DNA from: Microseira sp003486305
GTDB taxonomy: Bacteria; Cyanobacteriota; Cyanobacteriia; Cyanobacteriales; Aerosakkonemataceae
Direction: 5' to 3'
NCBI GenBank assembly: GCA_031969655.1
Contig: DALYJX010000002.1
Span: forward strand, 1-64,000
DNA length: 64,000 nt
Position numbers and translations under genes: made by a program. Positions 42,149-51,309 of this stretch are shown piece by piece. The notes beneath the pieces are model-generated. The model was not told the DNA's origin. It saw only the letters and a list, made by a program, of their open reading frames with translations, and searched no databases. Each line of letters opens with the position of its first letter. Position 1 is the first letter of the stretch.

Positions 42149-42733
42149 CTAACTATTCTTGTTTGTGCTTATGGGTTTATTTATTGGTTGGGGATTTTTT
42201 GAGCGTTGGTTTATAGTATCTGTATTGCGTTGTTCTGCGTCAATTTGCGCTTGAAGTGCCGGAGATGGTTCTGTTTCGTCAGATTCTTTAAGAGTAAGGC
42301 TGTCGATAATAGCACGTACTGGCGTTCCATCAGGCAAAAACATGGTAAATTTATAAGTAATTTTGTCTATGAAACAACGTTTCAAGTGGATCTGACCTCC
42401 CCACATGAAAGTATAAATAGGTGGACGTTCTTTCCCAGACACAAATTCAACAGCTTTTTTAATTTTATTAATATATTCATTCACACTCTCTCCTTTTTCA
42501 TAAGTATCTATTATGATTTTATTAATGGTTAATTTACAAGCTTCTATATGCGAAAAGCTAACCTTTGGTATTCCTTTACCTGTACGTGTAGCGTCACCCG
42601 CTTTTGTAGCAATACTTCGCTCAAACACTAATTCGCTAGGATTAAACATAAATTTGATCTCAGGTGCTTCATCCGACATAAGTTTAGCTTTAACCAAATT
42701 GCCTGAATTATCTGATGTTTGATTCGGTGACAT
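42149..42733 (-). CDS. CIS tube protein N-terminal domain protein (Afp7-like, no LysM)
   Basis: A 194-residue protein with EIKFMFNPSELVFERSIATK and PPIYTFMWGGQIHLKRCFID, then FTMFLPDGTPVRAIIDSLTL, as in the N-terminal domain of Afp7/Pvc7-type proteins that link the tube to the spike hub. The C-terminal LysM domain of Afp7 is replaced by about 35 polar, Pro/Asn-rich residues. It lies between the large repeat protein and the spike gene. Confidence 0.85.
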   Translation of the reverse strand: MSPNQTSDNSGNLVKAKLMSDEAPEIKFMFNPSELVFERSIATKAGDATRTGKGIPKVSFSHIEACKLTINKIIIDTYEKGESVNEYINKIKKAVEFVSGKERPPIYTFMWGGQIHLKRCFIDKITYKFTMFLPDGTPVRAIIDSLTLKESDETEPSPALQAQIDAEQRNTDTINQRSKNPQPINKPISTNKNS

Positions 42734-42760
42734 ATATCCTCCAAAATAGTAAGGTTAACT

Positions 42761-45700
42761 TTACCAAGGTAAACGACCTGCATAATAGCGTCCCCGACGC
42801 TCGCGCTCTATTTCAAAGCGTTTTTGTATGAGCAAAGAAACTTTCTGTGTGAGTTCCTGCAATCTAGTATCTAGTGGAGAAATTACACCTGAATTAGTAG
42901 CAGGAGTTCCGTCAATTGATGTAATATTACTTAACCAAATCGGGTTTCCTGCTACTTTTATACCGTGCCGCTCTTGAGTAATTTCTAAAGATTGCCGCAT
43001 TAAAGTGTAAACTTTTTGAGCAAGAATGTCTAATTGCTCGTTCTCGCTTGAATCATTTTTTGGAAATGACTCTTTTGTTAATTCTTGCGAAGTCTCTCCA
43101 TGAGGATTTGATGGCTCAATATCGGAAGTTTCCGCATCAGGAGAAGGCGAGGGGGACGATAAAGGGGTAGATTCATTTTCTTCGGGAACTGTATTATTTT
43201 CTGTTGTAGAAGACTTGCCCAATAATTCAGATATAGTTGACCATGAGGTCGGTATATCTTTACCAGTATCGGGTATCGCGTTTGAGAAAGGTTGTTGTAC
43301 TTTATCAGGTGTATCGTCAAATCCAATAGTTTTTGGTTTTTCTCCAGTTCCTCCTGTTAAATCTAATTTAGGCAAGATAAAATTATTGGTGTTATTGAGA
43401 TTCTGGGAAAAACCCAATGGTTTTACAGAAGTTAAATCATCTTTAATTTCGTTAGCAGGTTTTCCTTTTGCTTCAGAAAGATTTGACCCGGAATCTGGGG
43501 TATTTGCAATTTCTGTGGGTAAACTACTATCTGATGGTAGGGGATTTGGGGAACTGGTGGGCGATTTGTCTATAAAATCGTCTACCAGTCCAGAAGTAAC
43601 AAAGTCAGACTGTTGAGATAAAGGTTTTGAAATTCCCAAAGGTTTAATAGGATTTAAAATTTGATTGTCCAAGCGTGGTTGAACAATATTTTCCGGCGCG
43701 GGTGTGCTTGTCTCTGATGGAGTTTCTAATATATTTGTCAGAGATGGAGCGTTATCTTCTGTTAAACATTTTAGATGTGAAGTTGCTATGTCTGAAGTTG
43801 GTGCTGATACAGAGGTTGGTGTTTCTAACTTAGGAGAGATAACATTTTGCTGTGAAGGTGCTATAGCGTTGCTTGAGGTAGGAATCGCTTCTATATCACT
43901 AGAAATTGTCGAAGATGTAGCGGCTGAATCTTCTTTCTCTTGTGCAACTGTTTCTGGCTGCGATGCTGAAATTTCCGCAGTTATAGAAGTATCGGTTGTC
44001 TCTATACTAGGTTGAATTATGTTTGATAATTCGGGGGCGATCGCATCCGTAGAAGTTGGTGTTGGTGTAGCAGATAAATCTTGTTTAGATTGTGCAACTG
44101 TCTCTGGCTGCAATGGGGAAATTTCCGCAGTGGTCGTATTTGTTGGTATCTCTTGTTTAGGTTGAATTATGTTTGATGCGGGGGCGATCGCATCCGTAGA
44201 AGTTGGTGTTGGTGTAGCAGATAAATCTTGTTTAGATTGTGCAACTGTCTCTGGCTGCAATGGGGAAATTTCCGCAGTGGTCGTATTTGTTGGTATCTCT
44301 TGTTTAGGTTGAATTATGTTTGATGCGGGGGCGATCGCATCCGTAGAAGTTGGTGTTGGTGTGGCAGATAAATCTTGTTTAGATTGTGCAACTGTTTCTG
44401 GCTGCGATGGGGAAATTTCCGCAGTGGTCGTATTTGTTGGTATCTCTTGTTTAGGTTGAATTATGTTTGATGCGGGGGCGATCGCATCCGTAGAAGTTGG
44501 TGTTGGTGTGGCAGATAAATCTTGTTTAGATTGTGCAACTGTTTCTGGCTGCGATGGGGAAATTTCCGCAGTTATAGAAGTATCGGTTGTCTCTATACTA
44601 GGTTGAATTATGTTTGATAATGCAGGGGCGAGATCTTCTGAGTTTGTTGTAGTTGGCGAGGGAGGTGAAGGTAAGTCTTGTTTCGGTTGTGCAAAGATTT
44701 CTGCTTGGGGTGTTGTTTTTGCTTGCGTTGGGACAACAGTTGGGGTTTCTAAGCTAGGTTGAACAAGATTTGATGATACAGGTGTATTCGATGCAACTGT
44801 TGTGGAGTGAATCGCTTCACCATCCGTTGTATTTATCGAGGATTGTGAATATAAGTCTTGTTTAGTTTGTGTCGGTGTTTCTTGCTGCGGTACTGATGTT
44901 TCGGGAGTTGAAAAAGTAGTTGATATCTCTGTGTTAGGTTGAATCAGTTTTGCTAATGCAGGTGCGTTTGTTTCTCCATCATTAGTAATTGTCGGGGGTA
45001 TGGCAGATAAGTCTTGTTTAGTTTGTGTCGGTGTTTCTTGCTGCGGTACTGATGTTTCGGGAGTTGAAAAAGTAGTTGATATTTCTGTGTTAGGTTGAAT
45101 GAATTTTGCTAATGCAGGTGCGTTTGTTTCTCCATCATTAGTAATTGTTGAGGATGTAACAGATAAATCTTCTTTCTTTTGTGCCACTGTTTCTGGCTGC
45201 AATGCTGAAATCGATGATGTCGAGACAGCAGTGGGTGTTTCTTTTTTAGGTTGAATTAGATTTGGCTGTTGTGAGGGTGCGAGATCTTTTTCATCAGTTG
45301 TAGTTGTTGGTGTGGCAACTAAATCTTGTTTAGGTTGTGCAACTGTTTCTGGCTGCAATCCTGAAACGGACGCAGTTATAGAAGCATCAGTTGTCTCTTT
45401 TTTAGGTTGAATTAGATGAGGTGATGCGGGTGCTTTAGCGTTGCTTGACCCAGGACTCGCATCTTTTCCAGTAGTAGTTGTTGATGTGGCAGCTAAATCT
45501 ACTTGAGTTTGTGCAACTGTTTCTGGCTGCAATGCTGAAATCGATGATGTTGAAACAGCAGTGGGTGTTTCTGTACTCGGTTGAATTAAATTTGGTTGCT
45601 GTTTTGGTGCGAGATATTCTTTTTCAGTTGTATTTGTTGTTAATGTGGCAGGTAAATCTTGTTTAGGTTGTGCAACTGTTTCTGGCTGCAATGCTGAAAT

Positions 45701-47821
45701 CGATGATGTTGAAATAGCAGTGGGTGTTTCTGTACTCGGTTGAATTAAGTTTGGCTGTTGTGAAGGTGCTTTAGCGTTGCTTGACGCAGGACTCGCATCA
45801 GTAGAAGTTGTTGTTGGTGTGGCAGCTAAATCTTGTTTAGGTTGTACAATTGTCTCTGGCTGCAATGGGGAAATGTCCGCAATTATAGAAGCAGTGGTTG
45901 TTTCTTTTTTAGGTTGAATTAGGTGAGGTGATGCGGGTGCGTTAGCGAAGCTTGACCCAGGAATCGCATCAGTAGAAGTTGTTGTTGGTGTGGCAGATAA
46001 ATCTTGTATAGGAGGTGCAATTGTTTCTGGCTGGGATGCTGCAATGGACGCATTAGTCGTATTTGTTGTTATCTCTTGTTTAGGTTGAATTAGGTTAGAC
46101 TGTTGTGAAGAAGCTATCGCTGCTTCATCAGTCGTATTTGTTGTTAGTTTGGCTGCTAAATCTGGTAGAGCCGGTACAACTGTTTCTGGCGGCGATGGGG
46201 AAATTTCCGCATTAGTCGTATTTGTTGGTATCTCTTGTTTAGGTTGAATTATGTTTGAGAATACGTGTGCGTTAGCTGCTTCATCAGTCGTATTTGTTGT
46301 TAGTTTGGCAGATAAATCTTGTAGAGTCGGTGCAACTGTTTCTGGCGGCGATGCTGAAATTGCCGCAGTGGTAGAAGTAGTTGGTATCTCTTGTTTAGGT
46401 TGAATTATGTTTGATAATGCAGGTGCTTTAGCGTTGCTTTCCGTAGGAATCGCTTCCCCATCATTAAACTTCTCCAATAATTCTTGTGGGGTAGGCGTCT
46501 CGCCTGCCTTGGAGATTCTTTGTTGCAGAGGTTGATTAAACTTGCCCAATAATTCTTGTGGGGTAGGCGTCTCGCCTGCCTTGGAGATTTTTTGTTGGAG
46601 AGGTTGATTAAACTTCTCCAATAATTCTTGTGGGGTAGGCGTCTCGCCTGCCTTGGAGATTTTTTGTTGGAGAGGTTGATTAAACTTCTCCAATAATTCT
46701 TGTGGGGTAGGCGTCTCGCCTGCCTTGGAGATTTTTTGTTGGAGAGGTTGATTAGTAATTGCTGAGGATGTAGCAGCTAAATCTTCTTTTTTTTGTGCAA
46801 CTGTTTCTGGCTGCAATAATGGAATTTCCTCATTTGAGAAAGCAGCAGTTGTTTCTATACTGGATTGAATTGGCTGTGGTGATGCAGGTGCTTTAGCGTT
46901 GCTTTCCGTAGGAATTGCTTCCCCATCAGTAGCAGATATTGAAGATATGGCAAGTAAATATTGCTTAGTTTGTGCCAGTGTTTCTTCTGTTTCTAAATCA
47001 GCTTGAATAACGGGGGATTTAGATGGGGGTAGTGAGGGTGTGGCAATGGTTTTTCCCAAATTAGATTCTTGCCAGTTTGCTTTGACTACATCTGAATTAG
47101 GTATTTCCTGAAAACTTGCCTGAGTTTGATTTAAAGATTCGGTAAAAACTGGGGAAAGTAACTGCTTGTTAAAACCTAAATGCCGCTCGTCATATCTATT
47201 TATTTTTGGCAGATCTAATAGTTCTGATTCATCAGTATGATTTCCGGTTGTTGCAGCACTAGACTGGATAGAATCAGAAAAACTATAATTTTCTACTTCT
47301 CCAATTGGAGGAAGCTGGTAATCTAGACTAGATTTATTTTGTATAACTTGATTAGAGATTAGCATATCGGACTCTTGCACAAGACATTGTGAGAGTCCCA
47401 AAGGTTTGCGATCAACGTTATTTGCTATGGCATTACTTAAGTCTGCTGAATTTTGAAATGGCAACTCATCTTTAGAAAGTTTAGCTTGAGGAATTGGGGA
47501 TGAGCGATCGCTGACGGGTGATTGCGAAGAAGATGGCGATAAGAGATCTGTTGGAGAATCATTCGTATCCCCGTGTCTCCACATCCCCATATCTTCTTGC
47601 ATTATTGAGTCAGGGATGAACGAAGAATTTGCCATTTCATCGTCAAGAAATGAAGCTTGTAGCAATGGCGATCGCATAAATTCACCTAATGGCTGCAAAC
47701 TTTGTCCCAATGGGTTTAACGACTCACCCAAAGGCGGCGGCGCTTGTAGAGGTTTAAACTTTTGTCCCAAAGAAATGGGTGGATTTAAATAATCTTTGAA
47801 ACCAAGAGGCTTTAAAGACAT
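42761..47821 (-). CDS. 1686-residue disordered repeat protein of the CIS locus
   Basis: A very long Thr/Pro/Gln/Ser-rich protein. The first 55 residues repeat PLG motifs (KPLGFKDYL, ESLNPLGQSLQPLGE). The middle (about 280-1330) consists of some 20 degenerate units of 45-60 residues built from QPETVAQ-KQDL-AT and NIIQPKQE-PT motifs; four of them are nearly identical with a 147-base period (44037-44625). A separate block has four copies of a 24-residue unit (46466-46752). The C-terminus has two helical motifs, LDILAQKVYTLMRQSLE and LQELTQKVSLLIQKRFEIE, ending GRYYAGRLPW. It occupies the afp6 position, between tube and Afp7-like genes. It has no coiled coil suited to a classic tape measure. Function is unknown; tube-lumen filling or length control is possible. 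Confidence 0.7.
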   Translation of the reverse strand: MSLKPLGFKDYLNPPISLGQKFKPLQAPPPLGESLNPLGQSLQPLGEFMRSPLLQASFLDDEMANSSFIPDSIMQEDMGMWRHGDTNDSPTDLLSPSSSQSPVSDRSSPIPQAKLSKDELPFQNSADLSNAIANNVDRKPLGLSQCLVQESDMLISNQVIQNKSSLDYQLPPIGEVENYSFSDSIQSSAATTGNHTDESELLDLPKINRYDERHLGFNKQLLSPVFTESLNQTQASFQEIPNSDVVKANWQESNLGKTIATPSLPPSKSPVIQADLETEETLAQTKQYLLAISSISATDGEAIPTESNAKAPASPQPIQSSIETTAAFSNEEIPLLQPETVAQKKEDLAATSSAITNQPLQQKISKAGETPTPQELLEKFNQPLQQKISKAGETPTPQELLEKFNQPLQQKISKAGETPTPQELLGKFNQPLQQRISKAGETPTPQELLEKFNDGEAIPTESNAKAPALSNIIQPKQEIPTTSTTAAISASPPETVAPTLQDLSAKLTTNTTDEAANAHVFSNIIQPKQEIPTNTTNAEISPSPPETVVPALPDLAAKLTTNTTDEAAIASSQQSNLIQPKQEITTNTTNASIAASQPETIAPPIQDLSATPTTTSTDAIPGSSFANAPASPHLIQPKKETTTASIIADISPLQPETIVQPKQDLAATPTTTSTDASPASSNAKAPSQQPNLIQPSTETPTAISTSSISALQPETVAQPKQDLPATLTTNTTEKEYLAPKQQPNLIQPSTETPTAVSTSSISALQPETVAQTQVDLAATSTTTTGKDASPGSSNAKAPASPHLIQPKKETTDASITASVSGLQPETVAQPKQDLVATPTTTTDEKDLAPSQQPNLIQPKKETPTAVSTSSISALQPETVAQKKEDLSVTSSTITNDGETNAPALAKFIQPNTEISTTFSTPETSVPQQETPTQTKQDLSAIPPTITNDGETNAPALAKLIQPNTEISTTFSTPETSVPQQETPTQTKQDLYSQSSINTTDGEAIHSTTVASNTPVSSNLVQPSLETPTVVPTQAKTTPQAEIFAQPKQDLPSPPSPTTTNSEDLAPALSNIIQPSIETTDTSITAEISPSQPETVAQSKQDLSATPTPTSTDAIAPASNIIQPKQEIPTNTTTAEISPSQPETVAQSKQDLSATPTPTSTDAIAPASNIIQPKQEIPTNTTTAEISPLQPETVAQSKQDLSATPTPTSTDAIAPASNIIQPKQEIPTNTTTAEISPLQPETVAQSKQDLSATPTPTSTDAIAPELSNIIQPSIETTDTSITAEISASQPETVAQEKEDSAATSSTISSDIEAIPTSSNAIAPSQQNVISPKLETPTSVSAPTSDIATSHLKCLTEDNAPSLTNILETPSETSTPAPENIVQPRLDNQILNPIKPLGISKPLSQQSDFVTSGLVDDFIDKSPTSSPNPLPSDSSLPTEIANTPDSGSNLSEAKGKPANEIKDDLTSVKPLGFSQNLNNTNNFILPKLDLTGGTGEKPKTIGFDDTPDKVQQPFSNAIPDTGKDIPTSWSTISELLGKSSTTENNTVPEENESTPLSSPSPSPDAETSDIEPSNPHGETSQELTKESFPKNDSSENEQLDILAQKVYTLMRQSLEITQERHGIKVAGNPIWLSNITSIDGTPATNSGVISPLDTRLQELTQKVSLLIQKRFEIERERRGRYYAGRLPW
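44037..44625. repeat. Four near-identical 147-bp coding repeats
   Basis: Units start at GCGATCGCATCCGTAGAAG at 44037, 44184, 44331 and 44478, so each carries a HIP1 site and encodes 49 residues. Differences are few bases per copy, pointing to recent amplification within the giant gene. Confidence 0.85.
46466..46752. repeat. Four 72-bp tandem coding repeats containing a palindromic element
   Basis: Units begin at about 46481, 46553, 46625 and 46697 (counted at TTCTTGTGGGG) and encode a 24-residue unit with KAGETPTPQELL. Each contains GTAGGCGTCTCGCCTGCC, a self-complementary genomic repeat also seen near 62343. Confidence 0.85.
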
Positions 47822-47839
47822 AATTGTTGCCCCCGATTG

Positions 47840-48352
47840 TTACATAATAAACCCTGATGGTTGTCGTCCAGGTGTGAGTTCTTGAACACCACCACCTTTT
47901 GATTTAGTTATCTTCAATCCCTCATAAGCTAAGGTTAATTCCTCGATCGCCACTGTATTAGAATTTGCTTGTAGTGCTGGCGCTTTCCAAGCAATTGGTA
48001 TAGCTGCTTTCAACGTCCAACACTGCATCGTTTCCCCAGCTTGATTAAACAATAAAATATTGACGTGACGACGTTTTTTTTGAGAAGCGGTCAAAGTTTT
48101 AGTCACCCAATCCCAAAACACAAGATTGTCAGTGATACCGCGCTTTAGTGTGACATCAGAAAATTCAGCTTGACCTAAAATAACTCGCTGGTAATCGTTA
48201 ACGCCGCCTTCAAAATGTGTTTCTTTTTTGATTTTAACTCCCAACCCAGAACACTCACTAAATGAAGCAGTAATCTGAGTTTCTATTTCTACGTAAAACC
48301 GATTAGCTGTCACGTAGTTTAATTCAGGACTAGCTTGACCGTTTTGAGACAT
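47840..48352 (-). CDS. Inner tube protein (T4 gp19/Afp1-5 family), third copy
   Basis: A 170-residue tail tube protein: NRFYVEIETQITASFSECSG, then FEGGVNDYQRVILGQAEFSD, LKRGITDNLVFWDWV and the closing VAIEELTLAYEGLKI. This is the gp19/Hcp-like beta-barrel that stacks into the tube or forms its first ring over the hub. The FYVEIE---ASFSECSGL start and GITDNLVFWDW are closest to Afp5-type adaptor tubes. GGAGG lies just before the ATG, within the stop of the 48-residue gene. Confidence 0.88.
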   Translation of the reverse strand: MSQNGQASPELNYVTANRFYVEIETQITASFSECSGLGVKIKKETHFEGGVNDYQRVILGQAEFSDVTLKRGITDNLVFWDWVTKTLTASQKKRRHVNILLFNQAGETMQCWTLKAAIPIAWKAPALQANSNTVAIEELTLAYEGLKITKSKGGGVQELTPGRQPSGFIM

Positions 48353-48356
48353 TACC

Positions 48357-48503
48357 TTACCTCCAAAAGTTTCCTGTGCGCGATCGCTGATTTCTTAAAT
48401 CTTCTAGTAATAATTCAAAAACTTTGTCACTCAGCTTCTGCAATAATATTGGGTCGAGAATAGCTTGCTCTATTAAATTGTTAGTATCATCTTGATTAGT
48501 CAT
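48357..48503 (-). CDS. 48-residue helical CIS protein
   Basis: A short gene in the operon: MTNQDDTNNLIEQAILDPIL, then LQKLSDKVFELLLEDLRNQR and SRTGNFWR. The L--L-DKVFELL---L--QR--TG pattern repeats the two C-terminal motifs of the giant protein at 42761-47821. It ends four bases before the third tube gene. Position and size fit an Afp6-like small protein. It is too short for ordinary gene finders and is easy to miss. Confidence 0.7.
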   Translation of the reverse strand: MTNQDDTNNLIEQAILDPILLQKLSDKVFELLLEDLRNQRSRTGNFWR

Positions 48504-48515
48504 AGTTTTGGCGTT

Positions 48516-50924
48516 CTAGTTATTATTTGGTAAAGTTCGCAATGGCACTAAACCTGATTCTCTAAGCAGGCGTTGTCCCTCATCAGTTTTTAGTAATTCA
48601 GCAAATTTCTTACCAGGTTGTCCGCGTTTTTCATCTTTGGGGTAGACTACTACCAGGCGATACATCAATGGATATTTCCCCGATTTAAAAGCTTCGACAT
48701 CAGGCCAATAACTTCCTTTATCATCGCATAAATCAGTAGTCGGATCTATAGGTTTGACTTGGTTTTTAACTCTTTGAACTAAAGGCTGAATTTCCCGATC
48801 TTTTTCTCCTACGGCTAAAGGATAAACCGCGCATTGATTAAAAACTCGACTGAGAAGACCAAAACCGATCCCTACAGTTTGACGATCCTCAAAATCTTTT
48901 AAAATTTCTCCTAAAATATAGGCTTCGTTGTTTTTTCCATTACTAGATATCAAGCGTGTATTCATGAGTTCTCTAAACTTTTCTAACTGTTCTGGTGGCT
49001 CTCCCTTAAATACTAACTGTTCAAAAAGTTGTATGGTTTTAGGACTATCCGTTGGCATATAAATTTTTATCTCTTTTTTAAGTTTTGAGGGTAATGACCA
49101 ATTTTCAATACTCTGCGTTGTGTAAAGTTCGCGCAATTGTTGAAGGGTAATTTTTCCATTTAAAGCATTAGGTATACTTAGTTGTCTTTGGTTATCGCTG
49201 AAAGCTACAAATACAACCAATCCATCGTAAGCGACTTCTTCTTGTTGTAAATTATCAGGTAAATTTTCAACAAAGCTAGTGAGAGCAAAGTCTGCTCCAT
49301 TACGAATATCCTCTATTACATTAGAACTGTTATTATTAAGTGTATAGTTGGCTAATCTAGGGTCGCGATTTTTTAATTCTTGCTCAAGCGATCGCCCATA
49401 ATTAACCAAGCTATTATTTACCATAATATAACTCCATATTCCATCGCTTTCAGTTATATATTTAACTTGCCGATTAGGAACATCAGATACTTCTGCTAAA
49501 CAACAAACTTCTGAAGAAGACTGAACAATAGAAAATTCATTTTTACCTCTGATTAACTGCAATCCAAAACTAATCAGTTGCCACAAACAAGCTAAAAATA
49601 TTACTGTAATAGCCAAAAATAATAGTATCTGCAAAAGTGAGTACTTCTTAACTTTCTCTGCTGGCTGTTCAGTATTATCTGGTAGCACTTCACGTTCAAT
49701 TACTTGGGATGCCAAAAGTGCTTGACGAGCCTCAAAAGCAGTTTGAAACGGTTGAGATATTCCTAAAAGGCGATAAATAAACTTTTTAAGTGCAACATCA
49801 TTCATATCAGGCCAATGAAGTTCAATATTAGGAGCGAGAGGCTGCTCAAAAATAGGATTTACAACTGTTCCTGATAATAAATAAAAGCTAACATATCCCA
49901 AATCTTTTAAATCTTTTGTCTCTGAAGATTTGACTGCTTTAGAATTGGGTGGCTTAAACAAATCTTCCCAAACAAGTAAATCGGTTAAATAGATAAAAAA
50001 TTGCGGTTCGTTGAGTGCAGTTACTTGAGTATTTGTGGCGATTAAAATGCTATCCAGATTGAGATTACCGTGAGCTACGCCTTGCAACACTTCATCGTTA
50101 GAAATTGGCAATCGTTGAGTATGAAGAAACCAGAGAGTTTGCAACACCTGATACAGAACTTGACGCACCTGCTGGGTAGTCATGGGACCATTTCCAGCCA
50201 AGTATTCTCTCAATGTTAAGCTATTGTTAGGAGTTGGCTCGAAAATAAGGTAGCAGCGTTTTTCACTTGGAGGCGCGATCGCATCCCAAGGACTAATCAA
50301 ACGAAAATCCTGTCCTCCCCCATTCTTGAGATTCAAAGTTGCGATTCGCTCAAATTTTTCCTTACATTCCTTCGCCTCTTTTTGATTAAAATCTTGGTCA
50401 AATAGCAGGTATTCTTTAATCAAAACTGGCTTACTATTGAGAACCTGAATACCTTGGTACAAACGCATTCTCTCTGTATCTTCAAGCAAAGCCTCAACTC
50501 GATATCTACCCCGACGACCACCGCGAATTTCTTGCTCTTTTTCCAAAATTGGGATAGCTTCTGCACCACGGTATTTTCTTTTAGCTAATCGTTCTGTTAC
50601 ATCGGCGCTTACCCCACTGTTTTTTTCGATTATTCCAGTACGGACTGTGCTAACATCTAATCTTTTAGAGTTAACTTCCTGTTCTGCTTTTTCCTTAGTA
50701 GAAGTACCTCTATTCACAGGAATCTCAATTCTTTCATACTCTTCTTGAAAGCGACGCCTCGCTATATAGGAGATGCTTTGGAACGGATAACGAATGAAGT
50801 TTGTCACCTCCCTAACACGGCTGCTAATTGAATTAACTAATTCGGTAAGTTTCACTCTCATCCCTGCCATGAGTGATAATTGGTCATCGATACTTTGGTG
50901 ATTAAGAGGGGGGATAATAACCAT
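48516..50924 (-). CDS. Membrane pseudokinase fused to substrate-binding-like domain (CIS locus)
   Basis: An 802-residue protein. After a basic, helical N-terminus (about 1-130) comes a protein-kinase-like fold (about 140-400): GRYRVEALLEDTERMRLYQG lacks the GxGxxG loop, VLIKEYL keeps the Lys, VAHGNLNLDSILIA replaces the catalytic HRD, and LTDLLVWED replaces DFG, so catalysis is unlikely. One membrane helix at about 426-456 (LLFLAITVIFLACLWQLISF) follows. The exported C-terminal 340 residues resemble PstS-like periplasmic binding proteins (GADFALTSFVENLPD, LVVFVAFSDNQRQ, KSGKYPLMYRLVVVYPKD, LKTDEGQRLLRESGLVPLR). Lying between tube and chaperone genes, it is a candidate signal receiver or membrane dock of the CIS. 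I know of no equivalent in Afp or PVC. Confidence 0.8.
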   Translation of the reverse strand: MVIIPPLNHQSIDDQLSLMAGMRVKLTELVNSISSRVREVTNFIRYPFQSISYIARRRFQEEYERIEIPVNRGTSTKEKAEQEVNSKRLDVSTVRTGIIEKNSGVSADVTERLAKRKYRGAEAIPILEKEQEIRGGRRGRYRVEALLEDTERMRLYQGIQVLNSKPVLIKEYLLFDQDFNQKEAKECKEKFERIATLNLKNGGGQDFRLISPWDAIAPPSEKRCYLIFEPTPNNSLTLREYLAGNGPMTTQQVRQVLYQVLQTLWFLHTQRLPISNDEVLQGVAHGNLNLDSILIATNTQVTALNEPQFFIYLTDLLVWEDLFKPPNSKAVKSSETKDLKDLGYVSFYLLSGTVVNPIFEQPLAPNIELHWPDMNDVALKKFIYRLLGISQPFQTAFEARQALLASQVIEREVLPDNTEQPAEKVKKYSLLQILLFLAITVIFLACLWQLISFGLQLIRGKNEFSIVQSSSEVCCLAEVSDVPNRQVKYITESDGIWSYIMVNNSLVNYGRSLEQELKNRDPRLANYTLNNNSSNVIEDIRNGADFALTSFVENLPDNLQQEEVAYDGLVVFVAFSDNQRQLSIPNALNGKITLQQLRELYTTQSIENWSLPSKLKKEIKIYMPTDSPKTIQLFEQLVFKGEPPEQLEKFRELMNTRLISSNGKNNEAYILGEILKDFEDRQTVGIGFGLLSRVFNQCAVYPLAVGEKDREIQPLVQRVKNQVKPIDPTTDLCDDKGSYWPDVEAFKSGKYPLMYRLVVVYPKDEKRGQPGKKFAELLKTDEGQRLLRESGLVPLRTLPNNN

Positions 50925-50958
50925 TTTTACTCGGCTTCTGTAGCTATATTTCCCTCAG

Positions 50959-51303
50959 TCATCCTTGGCTATTTACTAATTGTTTAGTATTTTCTGGCGT
51001 TGGTACAGTTTCCTCGTCTAAATCATTAATTTGACGGTAGAATTGGTACAGATAATTAAGATCGCCAGAAAAAAGTTCTTCAATCACTGCTGGAGTTATT
51101 TCTTCTAAAGCACCCAGTTGAGTAATCACGCGAGACAAAATGATTACCGTAGAATACGCAGGATTTGACTTCACGCGGGGGTCGCGTAAAGGAACAATTT
51201 CATCAACGGCTTTTGCTAAACGCATTACACCTTTGCGATGCAAATTTCCGTCTGGATCTAAATAGCCTTTTGGTAAGCTAAACTCGAATTCTGTTTGAAA
51301 CAT
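50959..51303 (-). CDS. Phage tail assembly chaperone-like protein (CIS), copy without Cys motif
   Basis: A 114-residue protein related to the one at 26945-27331: FSLPKGYLDPDGNLHRKGVM, RLAKAVDEIVPLRDP, TVIILSRVITQLGALEEITP and FSGDLNYLYQFYRQIN. It lacks the CPRC ending and stops with a polar tail. No -1 frame continuation like that of its paralogue was seen. It ends 35 bases before the pseudokinase gene and starts seven bases after the second tube gene, so it is part of the main operon. Confidence 0.8.
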   Translation of the reverse strand: MFQTEFEFSLPKGYLDPDGNLHRKGVMRLAKAVDEIVPLRDPRVKSNPAYSTVIILSRVITQLGALEEITPAVIEELFSGDLNYLYQFYRQINDLDEETVPTPENTKQLVNSQG

Positions 51304-51309
51304 AGGACT

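Noticed and set aside
43690..46750. CRISPR-like array
   Set aside because: The repeats are continuous coding repeats of 72, 147 and similar lengths, all multiples of three, in one open frame, without unique spacers of even length.
42761..47821. Firm call of a tape measure protein
   Set aside because: Size and position are suggestive, but the composition is disordered Thr/Pro/Gln-rich instead of helical, and no known tape measure domain was seen.
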